The notes beneath the pieces were generated by a model. It made no database searches, was not told the DNA's origin, and worked only from the letters and a program-made list of their open reading frames with translations. Below are positions 16,995 through 25,760 of a stretch of DNA of 48,452 bases, one piece after another. This stretch comes from JBEOJY01 sp040275305 (GTDB lineage: Bacteria > Pseudomonadota > Alphaproteobacteria > UBA9219): the NCBI GenBank assembly GCA_040275305.1, contig JBEOJY010000002.1, forward strand, positions 1-48,452, read 5' to 3'. Position numbers and translations under genes: made by a program. The first letter of the stretch is position 1. Each line of letters opens with the position of its first letter.

Positions 16995-17100
16995 TGTCAT
17001 TGCGAGAAGTTTTCCGCCGAAGGCGAAAGCGACGAAGCAATCCAGAATCGTCATGGTTTGTCTTGTCACTCTGGATCGCTTCGCTATGCTCGCGATGACG
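16995..17100. repeat. Dispersed palindromic repeat (GTCATTGCGAG...GACGAAGCAATCCAG type)
   Basis: The left arm has GTCATTGCGAG and GACGAAGCAATCCAG (to 17045). The right arm has CTGGATCGCTTCG and CTCGCGATGAC (17071-17099), forming a long imperfect inverted repeat. A half-copy lies inside the GNAT gene at 41182-41220. This is a widespread intergenic element type in proteobacteria, probably mobilised in trans. Confidence 0.8.
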
Positions 17101-17143
17101 CCAACTCTTCAGATGTCAGGAGTATACCATAAATCCTACAATT

Positions 17144-17572
17144 TCACTCAAGCTTGTCGCCGTTATTGATGCTGTCGCTGATGCGGCCTTCGCGTACCAA
17201 AAAGTTCGCGCCAAACGCGATCAGAAACAACGCTCCCTCGGTCAGAATGATCTTGTCGAAAATCTTGCCGCTCCATGGCTCGTGCCACAACTGAACCAGA
17301 TAGGTTAAGGCCCCGACCAGAAACAAGGCAAAACAGCAGGCCGAAGTAACCTGAACGACATCCCACCGCCCCGCCTGCGACCGCAAAGTGGCATTTTCTC
17401 GCGCCAGAAATCCTGCGACGAAAATCGCCGTCAGCAAAACGCCATCGGTATGAATCATCTTTCCGAAAAAAACAGTCTCCCACGGATGCAGCCACATCTG
17501 CGCCAGAAAGGCCAGAACGGCCGCCAAAAAGAACAAGAACCCCGCGATGGCCGAATATTTGACGAGCTTCAT
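17144..17572 (-). CDS. Small integral membrane protein, unknown function
   Basis: 142 residues from ATG 17572, which overlaps the stop of the UPF0145 gene as ATGA (17569-17572). Four hydrophobic segments are seen (IAGFLFFLAAVLAFLAQMW, VLLTAIFVAGFLA, CCFALFLVGALTYLVQLW, GALFLIAFGANFLV). An internal duplication is visible: LHPWETVFFGKMIHTDGVLL versus HEPWSGKIFDKIILTEGALF. The two halves therefore look like a repeated hairpin unit. No recognised family. Coupling suggests that it works with the UPF0145 protein. Confidence 0.75.
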   Translation of the reverse strand: MKLVKYSAIAGFLFFLAAVLAFLAQMWLHPWETVFFGKMIHTDGVLLTAIFVAGFLARENATLRSQAGRWDVVQVTSACCFALFLVGALTYLVQLWHEPWSGKIFDKIILTEGALFLIAFGANFLVREGRISDSINNGDKLE

Positions 17573-17904
17573 GATTGATCCTCTTCCACCACCACGGCCG
17601 TGCCATAGCACAAGACTTCCGTCACGCCAGGCGCGATGTCGGTTGTATCGTAACGCATCGACACGATGGCGTTAGCGCCGTTTTTTTCCGCGTGCTGGCA
17701 CATCAGGTGATAGGCATCGAGGCGAGCTTTCTCGCACAAGTTAGTATAAATTGTGATGTTGCCGCCAAGAAACATTTGAAAGGCGGCAAAAAAACGGCCA
17801 ACTACCGAGCGCGAACGCACGACGATTCCACGCGCGATTCCGACATGGCGAACAATTCTCGCGCCAGTGATTTCAAGGCCCGTAGTGATAAGGGCTGCTT
17901 TCAT
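17569..17904 (-). CDS. UPF0145/YbjQ-like heavy-metal-binding-domain protein
   Basis: 111 residues from ATG 17904, supported by GAGG eight bases upstream and by the family start (ITTGLEITGARIVRHVGIAR). Other landmarks are RSRSVVGRF, the helix CEKARLDAYHLMCQHAEKNG and the core NAIVSMRYDTTDIAPGVTEV, then CYGTAVVV. Members form pentameric rings; function is unknown, and the metal-binding label comes from fold comparisons. The upstream in-frame ATG at 17958 would add 18 basic residues and is less likely. Confidence 0.88.
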   Translation of the reverse strand: MKAALITTGLEITGARIVRHVGIARGIVVRSRSVVGRFFAAFQMFLGGNITIYTNLCEKARLDAYHLMCQHAEKNGANAIVSMRYDTTDIAPGVTEVLCYGTAVVVEEDQS

Positions 17905-17982
17905 ATTCAACCTCGCGAATGCATAGAAACGTCTGAAAGGCGCAACGTTTTTCGTCAACAGCGATGGAGCGCGATCTACGCC

Positions 17983-20532
17983 CTACGGCATACCCCGTAA
18001 GGACCATCCTCCGCCGATGGGATCCTGACGAAGCTCAATATCGCGCTCAAGCAAGGCCGTTTGCACATCTTCAATCACGCCAGACAGGCCCAGCTCAACC
18101 CGCGCGGAATCGCTCTGCAGCGACAGGACATCAACGCGCGTCAAACCGGGAACATCGACCATGCGTTGGCGCAAATTCTCCAACGTCGCGTTGGACGAAA
18201 CTGGAACAACCGCCCGAAGCCTGACTATGACGCCCTGAGAAGCATCGTCATCGCCGACTACGCCATTAACGCCCACAGCGGGAATCGAAGCGGTAGTCAC
18301 GCCTGCTGACGTCAAGCTGTGTTCACGCCGCCAATCAGCCTCCAATTGCTGCCTGACCTTCTTGACCGCAAGAGCCAGCATCGCGTCCGATCCGCTACGC
18401 CCGACTTCCTGGACAGGCAACGGAACCGCTTCCGAAGGCGCAGCGTTGCCCATCGCATCGACCCGCTGCATCTGGATCGAATAGCCAGACCCCGGGTGAT
18501 CGAAAGAGCCGCTCAAGACTACAACGGCGGTCCCCACGGCGCGATATTTAGCGGCAAGAGCTTTCAGCGCCTCGGACTTGGCGGCGACAGCCTCTTCGGT
18601 GCTGACTGTCGAGATATCGTCAAGTTCGCCATTGGGAACGATCACGGGAACCAAACCGGAATCGCGCGCCACGCTCTCCCACGCCGAACGCCAGCGCGTG
18701 CGTTCCTCCCACAACATGGGCCGCCCGCCATTAACATAGACCGGCAGGATCACCATCGGCCCACTTCGCTCTTCGCTGTACGCGGCCTTCTTCTGCCCAA
18801 GCCACGCGCGCGCGGCCGACGGCTTGAACTGGATCGTGAACATGCCGATATAGCGTATAGAGGACGCGCGCTCGTTCTGTACTTCAAAGCTCTGCATAAG
18901 CTCGCCAAGAGCGTCCGCTCCGATCGTGTCCGCCGCCGCGACATCGCTGCCAAGCCGCTCCAGAAGCTGGCCGAAAGCGATCCTCTGCGCCTTGGCCAAC
19001 GCCTGATCGCGCGCACGCGCTGCGCTCTCGGCCTTCACATCGACCACGACATCCGTAATTTCGTAGACTTTGGCCTCCCCATGGGGGACCTGCGATGCAG
19101 AAAAAACAGGGGGCTGAACCTTAGCCATCTGTGCGGAGGGCACAGACTGTCGTCCCGCAGACCCCAAAGAATCGGCGGAAAGAGTAGAAGGAGAGGCAGG
19201 CGGGGAGCCAGCCGCCATAATCATCGAAGCCTTAATGACCCCAGCCGTCTGAGCCGAAACGATTTGTGACATAGCCGCAGCAGGAGCACGCATAGACGGC
19301 ATCATCCCGCCACCGGAAACGGAGCGCGAAGCGGCCATCGGCGACACAGTGACAGGCGCGGAAGGAAACGTCACGGACGATACGGAGAAAGACGAAGAAT
19401 TTTCGGAAACATCCGGCGCTTTCTCCTTGATCAGCGAGGGACGATCCGACCGCGCGACCACTATCCTCTCGCTAAACGAATCAACAGATGCGGATCGCGC
19501 CTGAGCGGGAGGAGGAGAAACAGGCTCCTGACGAACGATATCGGCCTGTAAAGAAGACGCTTGCACAAACTGACGATCTACGGTCACAGGTAAAGGGGCC
19601 TCTTGCTCGGACAGAATTTTGGCTGACAACGCCTGCGCATAAGGCTCCGGCGAAGCGAAAACCCGCGACGGCGCAGCCGCCTGAGACGCAGCCCTAACCG
19701 GAACAGCCATGCGCGCCGCGGACGGCAAGACCTCCTGCTGCAAAGCCGCTTCCCCATAGACAAGCTGTTGTTGTTCAAGCAAATGCGGACGAAGGGCGGG
19801 TTGAGCATCGGCCAACGGCGGCGCCTCGTCCGTAACAGTCAAAGCCGGATACGCCTTTTTCGTCTGCGCGACCGAAGAATCAGGTTGAAGGTCAGGTTGG
19901 TGCGGACGAACGGCAAATTGCTTCTCCGTAGACCATGGAGCCTCGTCAGTTATAGTTAACGCAGGATGCGCCTTCTTCGTCTGTGCAGGCTCGGCTACGG
20001 AACTATGCCGAGAATCGGGTTGATAAGAACGAAGGGCGGGCGGCGCGCCGACAGAAGGCGGCGGCTCGTCCGTAATGGTTAATGAGGAATGCGTGCGCCG
20101 AGACTGGCCGCGCGAAGGTTTGGCATCCTGAATCGGATCGCGCCTATCCGAAAGAATCGCATCCGTGTCGGAAGACCTCTGCCGGGGCGTAGCCCCCACA
20201 ATCACAGGCCCACTATCGTTGGAAACCGAATCAGACACGGAAGAAGCAGCAAGGTCTTCAGATTCATCAACAATATCATAGTCATCGTCAGAATCATCCG
20301 ACGAGCGCGACCCCGCTTCCGGCTCCGGCGGAATAAAGGTAAACGAGACCTTGTGGACAAGCTCCGCAAAGGCCGGAGGACTGGCCATATGCGCCCACGA
20401 CAATGCGGCGCCCCACGCTGGGTGGGTCCCAAGCATCCCCGCCCCCAGAACAAGAGCCGCTCCCACCACCCCCAACAGGCGGCCTTCGCAGCGCTTCAAA
20501 GCGCCAAACCCAAATCGGCAAAAGCTTTCCAT
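17983..20532 (-). CDS. DUF2066-domain exported protein with a long disordered N-terminal region
   Basis: 849 residues; family members are usually around 350-400. An N-terminal hydrophobic stretch (VVGAALVLGAGMLGTHPAWGAA) looks like a signal or anchor. Residues ~70-490 are low-complexity, rich in Ser/Pro/Ala/Gln, with an acidic patch SSDDSDDDYDIVDESEDL. Three ~40-residue repeats start near 148, 189 and 228 (SLTITDE, ALTITDE, ALTVTDE). The DUF2066 core begins near residue 490 (YEITDVVVDVKAESAARARD, RIAFGQLLERLG) and ends with a periplasmic-type beta-rich region (GYSIQMQRVDAMG). Function unknown. It is divergent from purM, the usual neighbour in alphaproteobacteria. Confidence 0.85.
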   Translation of the reverse strand: MESFCRFGFGALKRCEGRLLGVVGAALVLGAGMLGTHPAWGAALSWAHMASPPAFAELVHKVSFTFIPPEPEAGSRSSDDSDDDYDIVDESEDLAASSVSDSVSNDSGPVIVGATPRQRSSDTDAILSDRRDPIQDAKPSRGQSRRTHSSLTITDEPPPSVGAPPALRSYQPDSRHSSVAEPAQTKKAHPALTITDEAPWSTEKQFAVRPHQPDLQPDSSVAQTKKAYPALTVTDEAPPLADAQPALRPHLLEQQQLVYGEAALQQEVLPSAARMAVPVRAASQAAAPSRVFASPEPYAQALSAKILSEQEAPLPVTVDRQFVQASSLQADIVRQEPVSPPPAQARSASVDSFSERIVVARSDRPSLIKEKAPDVSENSSSFSVSSVTFPSAPVTVSPMAASRSVSGGGMMPSMRAPAAAMSQIVSAQTAGVIKASMIMAAGSPPASPSTLSADSLGSAGRQSVPSAQMAKVQPPVFSASQVPHGEAKVYEITDVVVDVKAESAARARDQALAKAQRIAFGQLLERLGSDVAAADTIGADALGELMQSFEVQNERASSIRYIGMFTIQFKPSAARAWLGQKKAAYSEERSGPMVILPVYVNGGRPMLWEERTRWRSAWESVARDSGLVPVIVPNGELDDISTVSTEEAVAAKSEALKALAAKYRAVGTAVVVLSGSFDHPGSGYSIQMQRVDAMGNAAPSEAVPLPVQEVGRSGSDAMLALAVKKVRQQLEADWRREHSLTSAGVTTASIPAVGVNGVVGDDDASQGVIVRLRAVVPVSSNATLENLRQRMVDVPGLTRVDVLSLQSDSARVELGLSGVIEDVQTALLERDIELRQDPIGGGWSLRGMP

Positions 20533-20706
20533 GGCTTCGGAAACCCCTCAGTAATCCGCACAAAATGCTTCATTCTTCTTCAGGAACTCACTATACTTCA
20601 TGCCCGTGAAAGGCGTGAAGAGACATATCCAGTCCCGAACTCTCGGATGCGGCTTGCGTAGGAACAGAGCAGGGCCGCTCCACAACGAGTCTATATATAC
20701 CCGACC
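20533..20706. promoter_or_regulatory. Divergent promoter region between the DUF2066 gene and purM
   Basis: 174 bases between two divergently transcribed genes. TATATA lies at 20692-20698, close to the purM side, and GGGAGG at 20711-20716 is the ribosome site. No confident -35/-10 pair could be assigned. Confidence 0.4.
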
Positions 20707-21822
20707 TTGAGGGAGGTTGCCATAACAACGAACACAGAATTTCCCAACGAAGCGCCGTCGAAGCGCGATGCCTACGCCAGAGCAGGCGTCAGCATTGACG
20801 CAGGTAACGCGCTGGTGGAAGCCATCAAGCCACTCGCCAAAGCCACGGCAAGGTCGGGAGCCGATGCGGGATTGGGAGGATTCGGCGCATTCTGCGACCT
20901 GAAAGCCGCAGGATATCAAGACCCGATTCTTGTCTCGACCACCGACGGTGTCGGCACCAAACTTAAGATCGCCATTGAAACCGACCGCCACGACACCGTG
21001 GGAATCGACCTTGTCGCCATGTGCGTAAACGATCTGGTGGTGCAGGGTGCCGAGCCGCTCCTGTTTCTCGACTATTTCGCGACCGGCAAGCTTGACGTGA
21101 CGCGCGCGCGACAAGTCGTAAAAGGCATCGCCGAGGGCTGCAAACAGGCAGGGTGCGCGCTCGTAGGCGGAGAAACCGCCGAAATGCCCGGCATGTACGC
21201 GCAAGACGACTATGACCTCGCGGGCTTTGCAGTCGGCGCGGTAGAGCGCTCGCGCCTTCTACCCAGCGCCGCCATCAAGGAAGGCGACATCGTCCTCGGT
21301 CTCGCCTCCAGCGGCGTGCACAGCAATGGCTTCTCTCTCGTGCGCAAAATCGTGGCGCAGGAAAAGCGAGCATGGTCCAGCCCCGCGCCCTTTGAACCCT
21401 CGCGCTCGCTAGGCGAAGCCCTGCTGACGCCCACCCGCATCTACGTCCGCCCCCTGATGAAAGCCATCCGCGCAGGTTGCGTCAAGGCGCTGGCCCATAT
21501 CACCGGAGGCGGCCTGCTGGAGAACATCCCGCGCGTTCTGCCGCAACATCTGGGCGTAACGCTCGACGCTCTGGCATGGCCAGTGCCTCCCGTCTTCGGC
21601 TGGCTCGCGCGCGCCGACAAGATCGAACCCTTGGATATGGCCCGCACATTCAACTGTGGCATTGGCATGATTGCCATCGTGGCCCCCGAACAGGTTAAGG
21701 AAACATCCAGAATATTAACCGCCGAGGGCGAACAGGTGTTCAAGATCGGCGTCGTCACGCCCGCGCAGGACCAACAAACGCGAGTGCTGATGACCGACCT
21801 TGGTCTTTCCTGGCCGCAATGA
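20707..21822 (+). CDS. purM: Phosphoribosylformylglycinamidine cyclo-ligase (AIR synthetase)
   Basis: Up to 371 residues. PurM closes the imidazole ring to make AIR in purine synthesis. Landmarks: YARAGVSIDAGNALVEAIKP, STTDGVGTKLKIAIE, GIDLVAMCVNDLVVQGAEPL, FLDYFATGKL, LVGGETAEMPGMY, SSGVHSNGFSLVRKI and ITGGGLLENIPRVLP. The start is odd: there is no ATG or GTG in the usual place. TTG at 20707 lies before the GGGAGG ribosome site (20711-20716), and the codon five bases after it is ATA (20722). The family core is intact, so only initiation is in doubt. purN, often adjacent, is absent; the EPS block follows. Confidence 0.94.
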   Translation: MREVAITTNTEFPNEAPSKRDAYARAGVSIDAGNALVEAIKPLAKATARSGADAGLGGFGAFCDLKAAGYQDPILVSTTDGVGTKLKIAIETDRHDTVGIDLVAMCVNDLVVQGAEPLLFLDYFATGKLDVTRARQVVKGIAEGCKQAGCALVGGETAEMPGMYAQDDYDLAGFAVGAVERSRLLPSAAIKEGDIVLGLASSGVHSNGFSLVRKIVAQEKRAWSSPAPFEPSRSLGEALLTPTRIYVRPLMKAIRAGCVKALAHITGGGLLENIPRVLPQHLGVTLDALAWPVPPVFGWLARADKIEPLDMARTFNCGIGMIAIVAPEQVKETSRILTAEGEQVFKIGVVTPAQDQQTRVLMTDLGLSWPQ

Positions 21823-21829
21823 TGAAAAT

Positions 21830-23038
21830 ATGGATACCGCAGTGATCGAAGCATTCCAGAACACAACACCGGAAACAAACGGTTTGCAAACCGCAAGGAT
21901 CGTTATCGCATTCCTGCTCATCTTCGCGCTTGGATGTTCGCTTGGCGCATGCGCAACCGATCGAGCCCCCCCTATCCGGCCTCTCGTGAGTAATGCCGAG
22001 AACCTCCCCTCCCCTTCGGAAACACGCGCGCTAAAACGCGGAATCAATCTTTCCCGCTGGTGGGAGGCCGAACATGATCGCGCGCTCGACGACAGCGACA
22101 TCCGCAATCTGCAAGCGATGGGGTTCGATTTTGTGCGCCTTCCGCTCGATCCGCTAACGCTTGGAAAGCAGGGCCATGACGAATCCATGCAAGAGGAGAA
22201 ACTCAAAGCCCTGCGCCGCGATCTGGAATTATTGATCGACGCAGGTTTCAGCGTTGTCCTCGATCTTCACCCGAAAGACGATTTCCAGCGCCGCCTAACC
22301 AAACTTCCTCCCGGTGAGGCGAAACAGAAACTTGAGGAGACGTGGCGCAACCTCGGCGAAGCGATCAAAGGCCTCCCGCCAAAACGCCTGCTGCTCGAAC
22401 TGTTGAACGAGCCGAAATTCAGCACGAGCCGCTGGTGGAAAATCCAGAACGAGCTCATCGTGGCGCTGCGTCCGATCTATCCGCAAAATACCTTCGTCGC
22501 CACGACAAGCCCCGATAGCGGCTGGTGGCAACTCGACGACCTCAAACCCTATCATGACTCCAACGTCATCTATGATTTCCATTTCTATGAACCGATGGCC
22601 TTCACGCATCACGAAGTCGAATGGTCGAAGGCGTTCGATCCGAAGCGCGCCGCGCAATTGGTGCCCTACCCGGTCGATCCCGAAGACGCCGCAAACCAGA
22701 ACGTCGCTGATCCGGCCATCCGCGCCTATCTGCGGCAAAAATGGAACCGCGACAAGCTTGCGCGCCTGATTGAAAAGATTGCCGCATGGGAAAAGCGCCA
22801 CAAAGCCAAACTGATTTGCTTCGAATTCGGCGTCTACCACAAACATGTTGACGAGCGAAGCCGCATGGGGTGGTTACGTGATCTGCGCGAGGAATTTGAG
22901 AAAAAAGGAATACCATGGGCCATGTGGGAATATAAAGGCCCCTTCGGCCTGCTCCCCATAAACGCCGACCACGGCGACGCTCCGGACAAAGCCATAACCG
23001 AAGCGTTAGGCATTGAAAGCGGGAAAGAAACGCCATGA
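21830..23038 (+). CDS. Glycoside hydrolase family 5-like lipoprotein (EPS endoglycosidase)
   Basis: 402 residues from ATG 21830. A hydrophobic N-terminal segment (IVIAFLLIFALGCSLGACA) ends in a lipobox (LGAC), so the protein is probably a lipoprotein. The GH5 TIM barrel follows: GINLSRWWEAEHD, GFDFVRLPLDP, VVLDLHPKDDF, the acid/base Glu in LLELLNEP (~190-197), FHFYEPMAFTHHEVEW, and the nucleophile Glu in CFEFGVYHK (~328-336). Expected to cut beta-linked glucan or EPS chains, as do hydrolases found in other EPS clusters. It overlaps the next gene as ATGA (23035-23038), linking it to polymer synthesis. Confidence 0.9.
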   Translation: MDTAVIEAFQNTTPETNGLQTARIVIAFLLIFALGCSLGACATDRAPPIRPLVSNAENLPSPSETRALKRGINLSRWWEAEHDRALDDSDIRNLQAMGFDFVRLPLDPLTLGKQGHDESMQEEKLKALRRDLELLIDAGFSVVLDLHPKDDFQRRLTKLPPGEAKQKLEETWRNLGEAIKGLPPKRLLLELLNEPKFSTSRWWKIQNELIVALRPIYPQNTFVATTSPDSGWWQLDDLKPYHDSNVIYDFHFYEPMAFTHHEVEWSKAFDPKRAAQLVPYPVDPEDAANQNVADPAIRAYLRQKWNRDKLARLIEKIAAWEKRHKAKLICFEFGVYHKHVDERSRMGWLRDLREEFEKKGIPWAMWEYKGPFGLLPINADHGDAPDKAITEALGIESGKETP

Positions 23039-24633
23039 CGATGCCTCCTCCGTTTATGCCAGAAACCAAAAACCTCCCAAACGGACAACCCGAACCTCCC
23101 CGCCCGCGCCGCGTTCCGGGCATCGTTCAGGCCTTTCTGTTCCTCGTCGCCTCCGTCGCGGCGCTCATGCCCCACTTCATGATCGGCGCGCAATCAGGAT
23201 TGATCTGTTTTGCATGGCTAGTGCCCCTCATCGTCGCGACGCTCGCCATGAGCGCGGAAATGGCGCTCTCGATCCTGCTTGCCTCGCTCTGCTTTCAGAA
23301 CACCATGATCGCGGTCGTCACGCCGCAAATCGTCAAAGACTCAAACTTCACGATCCTGCAAGCGACGAACTTTGGCATCCTGTGCCTCGTTACCGCCTTC
23401 GCAGGCCCGGCATGGCTGCGCATGAGAAAGTTTTTTCCGGCTGCTAACGGCCGCCTACTGCAATGGACCTTCTTGTTTTTTGTCGTCATCGTCGTCTTCA
23501 CCGGGATTGGCATCGTCAATTCATCGCCTGCCAGCGCGCTGATTTACGCGAGAACCTACCTAACCGGCCTCATGATGATGGCGGTCGGCCTCGCGCTGGG
23601 ATCGAGATTCATGATGAATTACATGAGCAACATCGTCCGCGCGATAGCCTTGATCTGCGTCGTGTGGGGCGTGCTTGAATACACCGTCACGGGCGAGCTC
23701 TACGGATTTTTTAACTTCGTCGATTATATGCGTTTGAAATGGGCCAACGCCACGGACGCTGTTTTCACCTCGATTCAGGACGTCGTCAATTTCGGCAACC
23801 ACGCCTATCTGAATCTTTCCGGCCAACTTGGCTCCGGCGTGGAAATCCTGCGGCTCAAAGGCCCCACCCTTCACACGATTTCTTACGGCTACGTCCTCGC
23901 CTTCTGTTGCCTCGTGTCCTACATATACCATCGTCCGGTTCTCGCGCTCGCGACTTTCGCGCTCGTAATGCTGGTGGGAGCAAAGGGCCCCATGATTCTG
24001 ACAATCCTCTCAATCGGCCTCAGCCTCATATACACACGCACACGCAACCACAGATGGCTCATGCTCGCGCTGACTGTATGCCTTGGCATTATCTTCGTAT
24101 CAGGACTGATCTACGGCTTCTACACCAACGACTACCACATCCTCGGCCTCATGGGCGGCGTACGGGGCTTTTTGGAAAATCCCTTGGGTCGCGGCATCGG
24201 CGTCGGCGGCAACCTCTCGGATCTCGGCCAGAAGGAGCTAAACTTCGCGCTTTATCAGCAAACCGGCACAGCGGACTTCGCGCTGGAAAGCGCGTTCGGC
24301 GTCATGATCTATCAAATCGGGTTGTTTGGAACCGTAGTCTTCCTGCTGTTCTACCGCCGCTTGTGGACCAACGTGATGGAAGCGGTTCTGGCGCGTCCTG
24401 AAGAGCCGCGCCTGATCGTCGTCCCGATTGCGCTGGCCTTCCTGATCGTCAACAGCGTGTTTCAAGAGGAAGTCTTCCTGCCGACTGGCTGGGGCCTGTG
24501 GTTGCTGCTCAGCGGCATGTTGATGGCCCGCCACTGGAGGCAAAACCTACCCGGAAGCGATGAAATACGCGCGCGTCCGACATCGTCGGGACTGACGTTC
24601 AGCACCTTGCCACTTGATAAGAAACTTCGATGA
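23035..24633 (+). CDS. O-antigen ligase/polymerase-like membrane protein (Wzy-type)
   Basis: 532 residues with about ten to twelve membrane segments and a Pro-rich cytoplasmic N-terminus (NGQPEPPRPRRVPG). A large loop at ~215-285 (YGFFNFVDYMRLKW, SGVEILRLKGPTLHTISYGY) and a second before the C-terminal helices (NPLGRGIGVGGNLSDLG) match the architecture of Wzy/WaaL polymerases. The GRGIG arginine region is typical of these. Likely role: polymerising lipid-linked repeat units in the periplasm. Coupled by ATGA overlaps to the GH5 gene before it and the acyltransferase-like gene after it. Confidence 0.85.
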   Translation: MTMPPPFMPETKNLPNGQPEPPRPRRVPGIVQAFLFLVASVAALMPHFMIGAQSGLICFAWLVPLIVATLAMSAEMALSILLASLCFQNTMIAVVTPQIVKDSNFTILQATNFGILCLVTAFAGPAWLRMRKFFPAANGRLLQWTFLFFVVIVVFTGIGIVNSSPASALIYARTYLTGLMMMAVGLALGSRFMMNYMSNIVRAIALICVVWGVLEYTVTGELYGFFNFVDYMRLKWANATDAVFTSIQDVVNFGNHAYLNLSGQLGSGVEILRLKGPTLHTISYGYVLAFCCLVSYIYHRPVLALATFALVMLVGAKGPMILTILSIGLSLIYTRTRNHRWLMLALTVCLGIIFVSGLIYGFYTNDYHILGLMGGVRGFLENPLGRGIGVGGNLSDLGQKELNFALYQQTGTADFALESAFGVMIYQIGLFGTVVFLLFYRRLWTNVMEAVLARPEEPRLIVVPIALAFLIVNSVFQEEVFLPTGWGLWLLLSGMLMARHWRQNLPGSDEIRARPTSSGLTFSTLPLDKKLR

Positions 24634-25760
24634 CCGATTTTGCAATACTGACGACCGACTCTGCCATTGAAGCGCTATCTGCGGAATGGCAAGAACTGTA
24701 CGCCCGTGTCGGAGAAGAAAGCGGCCTTTTCACGGATCCCGACAGTTTTCTGATCTGGTGGCGAACCATCGGAAAAGACCAAAGAACGCCCTATGTCGTC
24801 ACGGGACGGAAAGAAGGCCGCCTTATCGGCGTGCTGCCGCTTGCCATCGCCCGGAATCATGGTCTGCGCATCCTGCAAGCCGCCGGATACAAGGCCTTGT
24901 CCATCTGCGAAGTGTTGTGCGAAACGCCCGATCTCGTCGAAGGCCTCTGGAAAGCCGCAAAACAAGGCAAAGGCTACCACTTTGCCGACATCCGCGACGT
25001 CTACGCAGATTCCGCAAATCACGCGGAACTCTCGCGCATCGCGCGACGGCGCGACACAAGCAAAGCCTTCAGCCTCGACCTCTCGCCATGGAGCGACGGC
25101 GAAGCATGGTTCCGCGCCATTCCACGCAAAATGCGCTACGAAACCGAACGCAAGTTGCGCAAAATGAAAAACGAAAAAGGCCCCATCTCCTTCAAAACGT
25201 ATGACGGCTTCGCCGACGGTCCGTTTCCTGAAGCGATCATGGGTGACTTGCTGCGCCACAAGCTGAACTGGTGCCAGAGCCACGACAAGGACGGCCTGTT
25301 CTCTCACCCAAAAGCCTGCGATTTTTTCCGCGAACTCGCGCGTTCAGCCGCGCAGCGAGGCGCCCTGAACCTTGGATGGCTCTGCTGCGGCGAGTCCACC
25401 ATCGGCTACGTTCTAAACTTTCAGCGCAAAGGCATCCTTTCCGGCTATGTCACCAGCTACGACCCGGCATGGTCCTCCTGCTCGCCCGGGATCCTAACCC
25501 TGATCCACGCGATTAAATGGGCCATCGACCATGGCAAAAAATCCTACGACCTTAATCAGGGCGATTACCAATACAAACAGAAATTCAGCAACGCCGAAAA
25601 AGAATGCGCCGAATTCACCTTCGGCGCGAATGATCCCCTCGGCTGGCTAACCGAAAATCTCTATTTTCAGGCTCGCGCGACTGGACGCCGCTTGCGCGAA
25701 GTCTTGAAAAGCGCAAAAACGGAGCAAGAACCCCACAAACAAGAAAGTCGTAAGTCATGA
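24630..25760 (+). CDS. FemAB/GNAT-superfamily protein (CelD/BcsL-like acyltransferase)
   Basis: 376 residues. Typical N-terminal half (FAILTTDSAIEALSAEWQEL, GLFTDPDSFLIWWRT, VVTGRKEGRLIGVLPLAI) and the acetyltransferase-6 core in the second half (KMRYETERKLRKMKNEKG, LGWLCCGESTIGYVLNF, GYVTSYDPAWSSCSPGILTL, KSYDLNQGDYQYKQKF). Members occur in polysaccharide clusters, where they acylate sugars or build lipid-linked precursors; substrate unknown. The start and stop both lie in ATGA overlaps (24630-24633, 25757-25760), so this is the middle of a tightly coupled set. Confidence 0.88.
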   Translation: MTDFAILTTDSAIEALSAEWQELYARVGEESGLFTDPDSFLIWWRTIGKDQRTPYVVTGRKEGRLIGVLPLAIARNHGLRILQAAGYKALSICEVLCETPDLVEGLWKAAKQGKGYHFADIRDVYADSANHAELSRIARRRDTSKAFSLDLSPWSDGEAWFRAIPRKMRYETERKLRKMKNEKGPISFKTYDGFADGPFPEAIMGDLLRHKLNWCQSHDKDGLFSHPKACDFFRELARSAAQRGALNLGWLCCGESTIGYVLNFQRKGILSGYVTSYDPAWSSCSPGILTLIHAIKWAIDHGKKSYDLNQGDYQYKQKFSNAEKECAEFTFGANDPLGWLTENLYFQARATGRRLREVLKSAKTEQEPHKQESRKS

